8,315 nucleotides of DNA from Bacteroidia bacterium (GTDB lineage Bacteria > Bacteroidota > Bacteroidia > Bacteroidales > UBA12481). This document shows positions 1 through 4,305 of the stretch, in pieces (positions within the stretch are counted from its first letter, which is position 1; each line of letters opens with the position of its first letter). The stretch spans positions 1 through 8,315 of the forward strand of contig JAPLDV010000799.1 of the NCBI GenBank assembly GCA_026391235.1. Direction: 5' to 3'. Below the pieces are notes generated by a model. It was given only the letters and a program-made list of their open reading frames with translations. It ran no database searches and was not told where the DNA came from. Both the position numbers and the translations under genes were made by a program.

Positions 1-21
1 GGTCTTTCGCTTACTTGTCAT
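1..21 (-). CDS. Possible start of the next cluster gene (partial, cut by window edge)
   Basis: An ATG at 21-19 opens a frame of seven codons (MTSKRKT) that runs off the left edge of the window. It is preceded by AAAGGT two bases before the ATG, only a weak ribosome-binding signal. A Bacteroidota-like promoter lies 29 to 57 bases upstream, with the -7 box at 57-50. The strand matches every other gene here. Seven residues are too few to identify a product, so no function is proposed. The call depends mainly on the promoter placement, and the ATG could be fortuitous. Confidence 0.35.
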
Positions 22-172
22 TACCTTTGTTTTGTTGGTTAAAGATAAGCAAAATTATATTAACTACCTAACAATCAAGTAATTATTGTTCCAGGAGGAA
101 CCAATTTAGACAGATTCTAAATAACATTTTGTCCCACCCCCATAAGAATGATAATCAATGAATTAATGGGCT
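22..172. other. Non-coding stretch with two small dyads
   Basis: I see no convincing gene here. Two small dyads are present. ATTGTTCC/GGAACCAAT around AGGA (84-105) forms an eight-base-pair stem with one bulged base. TGGGCTTTAGCCCA (167-180) is a short perfect palindrome overlapping the stop of the aminotransferase remnant. Neither is followed by a clear T-run on the minus strand, so they are weak terminator candidates at best. GGGCTTTAGCCC resembles the core of REP-like palindromes, but only one copy is visible. Confidence 0.4.
50..78 (-). promoter_or_regulatory. Putative Bacteroidota-type promoter (-33 TTG / -7 TAATTTTG)
   Basis: On the minus strand TAATTTTG (57-50) matches the TAnnTTTG -7 consensus of the Bacteroidota primary sigma factor. 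A TTG (78-76) lies 18 bases further upstream, within the usual range for the -33 element. It would start a short leader in front of the ATG at 21-19. The match is by eye and AT-rich DNA gives chance hits, so this is moderate evidence. It would uncouple the next gene from the aminotransferase and toxin-antitoxin transcripts. Confidence 0.4.
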
Positions 173-301
173 TTAGCCCAATAGTTTTGGTGTCTGTGAT
201 TTGTGATTTATCAGTTCGTGGATTGAATCGACAACAAACTGCCTCTCTGCATCGGTGATGTTGCTGCCGGAGGGCAGGCAGAGACCCTGGTTGAAGAGCC
301 A
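173..301 (-). pseudogene. C-terminal remnant of a second DegT/DnrJ aminotransferase
   Basis: Minus-strand codons from 301 to the TAA at 175-173 read WLFNQGLCLPSGSNITDAER, then QFVVDSIHELINHKSQTPKLLG and stop. The first part matches the C-terminus of the intact aminotransferase at 801-1937 (LFNNGLCLPSGSNITDAER, then QFVVDTVLELLNK). The tails then differ in sequence and length, so this is the end of a related but distinct gene rather than a plain copy. Nothing of the other roughly 340 residues is present. Upstream it abuts, in the same frame, the TAG stop of the broken toxin gene at 304-302. Without a start it cannot make an aminotransferase. It probably marks either an old gene end displaced by an inserted toxin-antitoxin module or a deleted tandem paralogue. 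Confidence 0.85.
234..295. repeat. Direct repeat copy 1 (aminotransferase 3' end)
   Basis: These 62 bases match 835-896 in the same orientation at 59 of 62 positions. A core of 42 bases (245-286 versus 846-887) is identical. The offset is exactly 601 bases with no gaps. This copy lies in the aminotransferase remnant, and the toxin-antitoxin pair lies between the two copies. Confidence 0.95.
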
Positions 302-572
302 CTATTTCTGTTTTGGAAAGATCCGGTAGATATTGCTCCGATGATCAATATCAACAAAATAGACGATCTTACCTGCAATTTTAACTCCAATTCGATAATG
401 ACCGATTCGAATTCGATAAAACTGCTTATACCCTTTGAGCTTTTTTAGATTGGCGATGTCCTTACTTGTTTCTGCCGATTCAACATTTAGGATATCTGAT
501 GTCGGCTTTAAGTTTTTTATCGGTAACCTTTATTATCGCTTTTAGAAAAGATGCCTTAAATTCCGTCTTCAT
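302..572 (-). pseudogene. RelE/ParE-family toxin, frameshifted
   Basis: The ATG at 572-570 lies four bases after the antitoxin stop and opens MKTEFKASFLKAIIKVTDKK followed by LKADI, the N-terminal helix pattern of the RelE/ParE family. The frame then hits a TGA at 482-480. One frame over, from 493 to the TAG at 304-302, the rest of the fold is intact: ILNVESAE, LKKLKGYKQFYRIRIGHYRIG, then VYFVDIDHRSNIYRIFPKQK. The paired R-I-R-I-G-x-Y-R-I-G strands and the terminal HR-x-IY-x-xFP are typical of the family. The two halves join over AGAT (497-494). The total of 271 bases is one more than a multiple of three, so a one-base insertion or a two- or five-base deletion explains it. Such toxins inhibit translation or gyrase. 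As read, this one makes only a 30-residue fragment. A sequencing error or programmed frameshift remains possible. Confidence 0.85.
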
Positions 573-576
573 TGTT

Positions 577-771
577 CTAAACTAGTCGTTTCATGATACT
601 TTCCCGACTGACAGACTTGGTGTTCATGCCTTTTTCAATTAAAGCAGCAAGTCTTGAATCATCAATATCCTGAGTATCGATTGACTTTGCCCTGGTCCCG
701 GTTTTTTTTGCGAGATTAAGCCAAAATTTAACATCAGCCTCGCTTTTAACCTCAATTATAATTGCTTCCAT
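577..771 (-). CDS. Small antitoxin of a RelE/ParE-type toxin-antitoxin pair
   Basis: This 64-residue protein starts MEAIIIEVKSEADVKFWLNL and ends in a helical LAALIEKGMNTKSVSRESIM segment. It has a beta strand, a helix, a charged linker with many Asp residues, then a C-terminal helix likely to wrap the toxin. Small proteins of this layout (E/DxxxxALIxxG... near the C-terminus) commonly precede RelE-type toxins in Bacteroidota and Cyanobacteria. The family is inferred from layout and partner rather than a diagnostic motif. Its stop (579-577) is four bases from the toxin ATG, so the two are a translationally linked pair. It begins 29 bases after the aminotransferase stop, behind its own putative -7 box at 796-789. 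The gene is intact although the toxin is broken, which fits loss of the toxin first, since antitoxin loss would be lethal. Confidence 0.75.
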   Translation of the reverse strand: MEAIIIEVKSEADVKFWLNLAKKTGTRAKSIDTQDIDDSRLAALIEKGMNTKSVSRESIMKRLV

Positions 772-788
772 TTTTCAACATTTACTTA

Positions 789-796
789 CAAAAGTA
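789..796 (-). promoter_or_regulatory. Putative -7 promoter box (TACTTTTG) for the toxin-antitoxin pair
   Basis: On the minus strand TACTTTTG matches TAnnTTTG and ends 17 bases before the antitoxin ATG, in the short gap after the aminotransferase stop. The nearest upstream TTG gives a spacer of 16 bases, slightly short. If used, it gives the pair a promoter independent of the polysaccharide operon, as expected for a self-regulated module. Confidence 0.35.
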
Positions 797-800
797 GTCA

Positions 801-1937
801 TTATTTATTCAACAATTCCAGGACAGTATCAACTACAAACTGCCGCTCTGCATCGGTGATGTTGCTGCCGGAGGGCAGGCAGAGACCGTTGTTGAACAGA
901 TGTTCCGATGTACCATCGATATAGGCCGGGCAATCCCTGAATACCGGCTGAAGGTGCATGGGCTTCCACAGGGGCCGGCTTTCGATATTGCGTGATTCGA
1001 AAAAAAGACGAAGATCTTCACGGGTTATTCCCCCTGTTTTTACCGGATCCACTAAAATGGTTGTCAGCCAATTATTGGAAAAGAAGTCCGGCGATGGCTC
1101 TTCCTGAAACCCGATACCCGATACCCCTTCCAGTTCCTTTTTATAAAAGAAATAGTTCTCCCTCCTTTTAGCTATCCTCGAAGACAGTACTTCCATTTGT
1201 CCCCGTCCGATGCCGGCGCAGATGTTGCTCATGCGATAGTTATAGCCTATATGTGAGTGCTGGTAGTGTGGAGCAGCATCGCGGGCCTGGGTGGCCAAAA
1301 AAGTGGCTTTGCGGCAATATTCGGGGTTATCTGATATCATGGCTCCCCCACCCGATGTGGTGATGATCTTGTTGCCGTTGAAGCTGAGGATGCCGATATC
1401 GCCGAATGTGCCACAGGCTTTTCCCTGATAGGTTGATCCCAATGCCTCGGCAGCATCTTCAATCACAGGGATTTCATACCGGCCGGCGATCTCCATGATC
1501 CTATCCATCCGCGCAGGCATGCCATATAAATGAACTGCGATAATCGCTTTGGGCTTTTTGCCCTTTTTCATTCGATCCCGTATTGCCGTTTCTAAGGTAT
1601 CGGGTTTCAGGTTCCAGGTATCGGGTTCGGAATCAACAAATACTGGGGTGGCTTTCAGGTAAACGATCGGATTGGCGGAGGCGGAAAAAGTGAACGATGA
1701 ACAGATCACCTCATCGCCTTGCTCCACACCCAGGATGATCAATGCCAGGTGAATGGCAGCGGTGCCTGAGGCCAGACAGCTGCAATTTGCGGATCCGGTA
1801 AACTTTTTAAGGTCATCTTCGAACCCGGTAACATTCGGTCCCATCGGAAATACATGGTTATTCCGGAATGCTTCCTCAATATATTTCATTTCGTTCCCCG
1901 ACATGTGCGGGGAGGAGAGCCAGATTCTATCAGTCAT
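801..1937 (-). CDS. PLP-dependent DegT/DnrJ/EryC1/StrS sugar aminotransferase, PglE-like
   Basis: This 378-residue protein has the full length of the sugar aminotransferase family. It converts a 4-keto (or 3-keto) nucleotide sugar to the amino sugar, using glutamate as donor, in the cytoplasm. Visible motifs are the opening IWLSSPHMSGNE (5-16), GPNVTGFE (33-40), the PLP-phosphate loop SGTAAIHL (57-64), HLYGMPARMD (136-145), the ring-binding Asp in IEDAAEALGS (159-168), and the Schiff-base lysine K190 in SFNGNKIITTSGGG. The start SxPHMxGNE...GPNVxGFE resembles PglE-type enzymes that make UDP-4-amino-4,6-dideoxy-GlcNAc (the bacillosamine route); the exact substrate is inferred. Its ATG shares ATGA (1937-1934) with the ATPase stop, implying translational coupling. 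By eye it is clearly richer in GC than the genes at 5500-8315. A second copy of its 3' end lies at 173-301. Confidence 0.93.
   Translation of the reverse strand: MTDRIWLSSPHMSGNEMKYIEEAFRNNHVFPMGPNVTGFEDDLKKFTGSANCSCLASGTAAIHLALIILGVEQGDEVICSSFTFSASANPIVYLKATPVFVDSEPDTWNLKPDTLETAIRDRMKKGKKPKAIIAVHLYGMPARMDRIMEIAGRYEIPVIEDAAEALGSTYQGKACGTFGDIGILSFNGNKIITTSGGGAMISDNPEYCRKATFLATQARDAAPHYQHSHIGYNYRMSNICAGIGRGQMEVLSSRIAKRRENYFFYKKELEGVSGIGFQEEPSPDFFSNNWLTTILVDPVKTGGITREDLRLFFESRNIESRPLWKPMHLQPVFRDCPAYIDGTSEHLFNNGLCLPSGSNITDAERQFVVDTVLELLNK
835..896. repeat. Direct repeat copy 2 (inside the intact aminotransferase gene)
   Basis: This is the partner of 234-295, with 59 of 62 bases identical and a 42-base identical core. 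It encodes the conserved GLCLPSGSNITDAERQFVV segment near the aminotransferase C-terminus. The arrangement, direct repeats at a gene 3' end bracketing a toxin-antitoxin pair, resembles an integration that rebuilt the gene end, but no integrase is visible. Confidence 0.95.
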
Positions 1938-3370
1938 AATTCAAACAGCGCATCCATTAATATTTCATTCTGAACCACCCTGCTTTTATATTCATTTTCT
2001 TTAACACCAAAAGTGGTTATCATGGTTAAAAACAGGGTTTTTTTAGTTTTGGTCTGCGTACGGAACACATTCAATTTATTTTCCAATTCAGCAAAGTATT
2101 TTTTGGAAATCACATAGCTGTCGATTGAGAATTTCATTTCACAAATATTAATACATCCATCCTTCCTGTCGAGTAGCAAATCTAACTGCGCTCCCTGACC
2201 ATCATTTTTTGGCAGATACCGCCAGGCTGATGTTTCAGTATATACTCCCCCTATCTCAAGTGCTTTTTTGAGTTGTGGAATATGCTTCATGCAAATACTC
2301 TCGAATGCATAACCACTCCAGCTTTTCCATGCCTGTTCCCTTGAAAAATTTATCCAAGTGCCTGGACCCAGAGACTTACGGTGCTCAATAAATTTGATAA
2401 AAAACAGGGAGTATTCATCAGTGAGTCTGTATATACAGTCCTTAATGGTCTTGTCGAAAGGAATATAGGCAGTGATAAAACCAGATTCCGATAATTCTTC
2501 CAATAGTGCTGTTGCCCTTCCACCCGAAGAAATCTTACACGCTTCGATGATTTCCGAACGGGTGAGTCCCTTCGCTTTGCGAGTCAGGGCGCGAACTACC
2601 TCTATATGTCTGGAGGCTAACTCAAACAAAGAATAGTAAAGATTTTTAAATTCATCGTACAACACTCCATCCTTGGTAAAACAGACCCTGTCGATCACCT
2701 GGGTTGCACTTTCGCCGGTTCGTATTTCCTTAAGGTACTGTGGGATTCCACCCATCACCATATAAAGTTGAAGTAACTGGTATCTGTCAAGATTCACTTT
2801 TCGTGCCCTCAAATACTCCTCAGTTTCCATTAGAGTAAAAGGCAAAAGCCGAATCTTTTGGGTAATGCGATTATGCAAACCACCTCTGTTATTCACCACG
2901 TTTTTAATCATCCAGGAAGCAGCAGAACCACAAATCACAACAACCAAATTATTTTGAAGTGAAGCCCAGGTATTCCAAAAATGTTCGAAAGCTTGTAGAA
3001 ATCCAGATCGATGCGAACACAACCAGGGAAATTCATCAAAAAACAAAACTATTTTTTTCTTGCCCAGTCGGGGTGCTGTAAAGCCGGCAAGCATTTGAAA
3101 TGCTGATAACCAATTGGTAGCAGGTTTGCCTGAAAAGATGTATCCGGCTTCGGTCAATGCATTTCCAAAACTATCCAATTGTCTTTTCAATGTTGAGTTA
3201 TGGATGCCTGAACACTCAAATACAATCTCCGACCGGTATGTATTATGAATCAGAAAAGTTTTTCCAACTCTTCTACGGCCATATACAGCAATTAATTCGG
3301 GCGCTTGTGATTTCAGGATATTGGTTAACAGACCTTTCTCTGCTTTCCGACCGATAAATCTTTCTAACAT
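1934..3370 (-). CDS. AAA ATPase with C-terminal DUF234 / PD-(D/E)XK-like domain
   Basis: The protein has 478 residues from the ATG at 3370 (MLERFIGRKAEKGLL). In frame, a TTG at 3391 would add seven residues but lies inside an inverted-repeat arm, so I prefer the ATG. IGRKAE is the usual opening of the ATPase_2 group. Walker A is GRRRVGKT (31-38) and Walker B FFDEFPWL (110-117). A sensor-like VVICGSAASW follows near 144-153, then a winged-helix-like region near 269-300 (LTRSEIIEACKISSGG). The C-terminal domain has AQLDLLLDR and ICEMK (D397, E411, K413), the D...ExK pattern of PD-(D/E)XK nucleases known for DUF234. These proteins are widespread, often in many copies per genome, and their role is not settled. 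It has no obvious part in sugar synthesis. It follows a sugar-transferase stub and overlaps the aminotransferase ATG, so it looks like an insert or replacement. Confidence 0.9.
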   Translation of the reverse strand: MLERFIGRKAEKGLLTNILKSQAPELIAVYGRRRVGKTFLIHNTYRSEIVFECSGIHNSTLKRQLDSFGNALTEAGYIFSGKPATNWLSAFQMLAGFTAPRLGKKKIVLFFDEFPWLCSHRSGFLQAFEHFWNTWASLQNNLVVVICGSAASWMIKNVVNNRGGLHNRITQKIRLLPFTLMETEEYLRARKVNLDRYQLLQLYMVMGGIPQYLKEIRTGESATQVIDRVCFTKDGVLYDEFKNLYYSLFELASRHIEVVRALTRKAKGLTRSEIIEACKISSGGRATALLEELSESGFITAYIPFDKTIKDCIYRLTDEYSLFFIKFIEHRKSLGPGTWINFSREQAWKSWSGYAFESICMKHIPQLKKALEIGGVYTETSAWRYLPKNDGQGAQLDLLLDRKDGCINICEMKFSIDSYVISKKYFAELENKLNVFRTQTKTKKTLFLTMITTFGVKENEYKSRVVQNEILMDALFEL

Positions 3371-3377
3371 AATTTGG

Positions 3378-3427
3378 TTATTAGTGGCCAAATGTAGTAA
3401 ATAAACACAACATTTGGCCGCTAATAA
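3378..3427. repeat. 18-bp inverted repeat upstream of the ATPase gene
   Basis: The arms TTATTAGTGGCCAAATGT (3378-3395) and ACATTTGGCCGCTAATAA (3410-3427) match at 17 of 18 positions, with a 14-base spacer. The mismatch (T3385/G3420) is a wobble pair if transcribed in the plus direction. The inner arm lies 7 bases upstream of the ATPase ATG and overlaps a -7-like box. The outer edge coincides with the point where the sugar-transferase fragment loses homology. It could be an operator for autoregulation, the terminus of an inserted element, or both. Confidence 0.9.
3389..3396 (-). promoter_or_regulatory. Putative -7 promoter box (TACATTTG) for the ATPase gene
   Basis: On the minus strand TACATTTG fits TAnnTTTG exactly and ends 18 bases before the ATPase ATG, the same geometry as the box before the antitoxin gene. 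Seven of its eight bases lie in the inner arm of the inverted repeat, so a protein bound to the dyad would block it. No good -33 element lies at the expected distance, so support is limited. Confidence 0.35.
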
Positions 3428-3504
3428 GAAGGATTTAACAAAATTAGCCCAACCAGGGTTGAGCCAATATCAAAGAGGCGTTTAAAGGTTTTATGTTCAT
3501 CCAT
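3421..3504 (-). pseudogene. N-terminal stub of an initiating sugar transferase (PglC/WbaP-type phosphoglycosyltransferase)
   Basis: From the ATG at 3504-3502 the frame reads MDEHKTFKRLFDIGSTLVGL, then ILLNPSY and a TAG at 3423-3421. KRLFDI followed by a short hydrophobic re-entrant helix and L-x-P is the characteristic start of bacterial sugar transferases that load the first sugar-phosphate onto undecaprenyl phosphate (usual opening: KRLFDIxxxxxGLIxLSP). Homology stops after NP, and the last codons (Tyr, stop) already belong to the inverted-repeat arm (3410-3427). About 170 or more residues, including the catalytic Asp-Glu region, are absent. The stub lies between the GNAT acetyltransferase and the ATPase, upstream of a PglE-type aminotransferase, which is where pglC normally sits. 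It was probably truncated when the ATPase unit arrived. Confidence 0.7.
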
Positions 3505-3562
3505 TGTCAACTGGATAGAGTTCTTTGTTTGGTTATAATTCTTCTTCGTTCTATGGTATTGT

Positions 3563-3613
3563 TTAATCAGGCCGGGGACCTACGAACCTCCTATCACCTT
3601 TTAAGTAGTCCAT
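3563..3613 (-). pseudogene. Fragment with the sugar-transferase signature LKGDxxxVGPRP
   Basis: From the ATG at 3613-3611 the frame reads MDYLKGDRRFVGPRPD and then TAA at 3565-3563. LKGDMSxVGPRP is the most conserved signature of the bacterial sugar-transferase domain (Pfam Bac_transf) and lies near its C-terminus. Here MS is replaced by RR. The same frame is open further upstream through CANYRI, but I see no further family features. The order is reversed relative to an intact gene, since the C-terminal motif precedes the N-terminal stub at 3504-3421. It is therefore either the tail of an earlier sugar transferase gene or a rearranged piece. A short motif match could be chance, but its position next to a second sugar-transferase fragment argues against that. 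Confidence 0.5.
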
Positions 3614-3647
3614 AATCCGGTAATTGGCACAGGATGAATAGTTTATC

Positions 3648-4271
3648 CTACCGTCGCACTCTCTTATAATACTTCCTCATCGGTTTTCCATGATTCAGGA
3701 ATTCGGTGATCCTGGTGAACCCACAGGCCAGATAGAAAGCATTGGAGCGTTCGTCAACGGCATGGGTGACCACCTGATAGCCGTCAATATTCATGAGCGA
3801 CATCTCCTCATCCAAAGCAGCGACCAGCAATTTACCAATACCTTTACCACGGGCATTTTGATCAACCGCCATGGATAGCAATTCTGCACCAGATGCAAGA
3901 GAATCCGAAGAGCTTTCGCGTCGCTTGAATGGGTACATCAATGTCTCAATGACCTTCCTGTATACGGAAGGGTTGAATGCATTGCCTACCAAAGCCTTTG
4001 CCATCGCCGGCCATTCTGCGATCAACACCTGCCTGTAACAGGTCTTTATGTCCATCGCATAAGAAATGAAACCGAGAACCTTTTTCTGCTCTATAGCCAC
4101 CAAAACGCCACTGTCATTGGCTTTTGATATGCCACGGTAAAGAACTGCTAAAAAGCGGGTTCCCAGTGTTGTGAGAAAACCTTCAGTTATACCGCACGCA
4201 TGCATTTTTGCAACATCAGAAAAATGTTCACTGGCAGCTTTTATGATATTGATTTCGGTTAAGTTGGTCAT
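3648..4271 (-). CDS. GNAT-family N-acetyltransferase
   Basis: This 207-residue protein fits the GCN5-related fold, which moves an acetyl group from acetyl-CoA to an amine. The N-terminal part has GFLTTLGTRFLAVLYRGI (31-48), typical of a GNAT subgroup found in polysaccharide clusters. The acetyl-CoA loop is QNARGKGIGKLL (138-149, with the R/Q-x-x-G-x-G pattern), and motif B is NAFYLACGF (177-185). No signal peptide or membrane segment is visible, so it is cytoplasmic. It starts 34 bases after the WbuB-like glycosyltransferase stop and is probably co-transcribed. An AGAGGA lies 15 bases before the ATG, rather far for a ribosome-binding site. The likely role is N-acetylation of an amino-sugar nucleotide, perhaps the product of the aminotransferase at 801-1937, but the substrate is inferred only from context. 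It does not belong to the left-handed beta-helix family of PglD. Confidence 0.88.
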   Translation of the reverse strand: MTNLTEINIIKAASEHFSDVAKMHACGITEGFLTTLGTRFLAVLYRGISKANDSGVLVAIEQKKVLGFISYAMDIKTCYRQVLIAEWPAMAKALVGNAFNPSVYRKVIETLMYPFKRRESSSDSLASGAELLSMAVDQNARGKGIGKLLVAALDEEMSLMNIDGYQVVTHAVDERSNAFYLACGFTRITEFLNHGKPMRKYYKRVRR

Positions 4272-4305
4272 TGCATGAATGATCCTCTGTCATACTTCTG
4301 CCACC

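Noticed and set aside
167..180. TGGGCTTTAGCCCA palindrome as a rho-independent terminator
   Set aside because: The stem is only five or six base pairs and no T-run follows on the minus strand. I kept it as a minor dyad only.
117..302. Minus-strand open frame of 61 codons over the aminotransferase remnant
   Set aside because: It reads the remnant in the wrong frame. The meaningful frame is the one giving GLCLPSGSNITDAER and stopping at 175-173.
234..896. The direct repeats as a CRISPR array or insertion-sequence pair
   Set aside because: There are only two copies, they encode a conserved protein segment, and no transposase or cas gene lies between them.
3371..3391. TTG start adding seven residues (MATNNQI) to the ATPase
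   Set aside because: The TTG and next codons lie in the inner arm of the inverted repeat and overlap the -7-like box, while the ATG at 3370 gives the usual family N-terminus just before FIGR.
3378..3427. The palindrome as the ends of a complete insertion sequence
   Set aside because: Both arms lie on the same side of the ATPase gene and I find no matching copy beyond its 3' end, so it is not a terminal inverted-repeat pair of a classical element.
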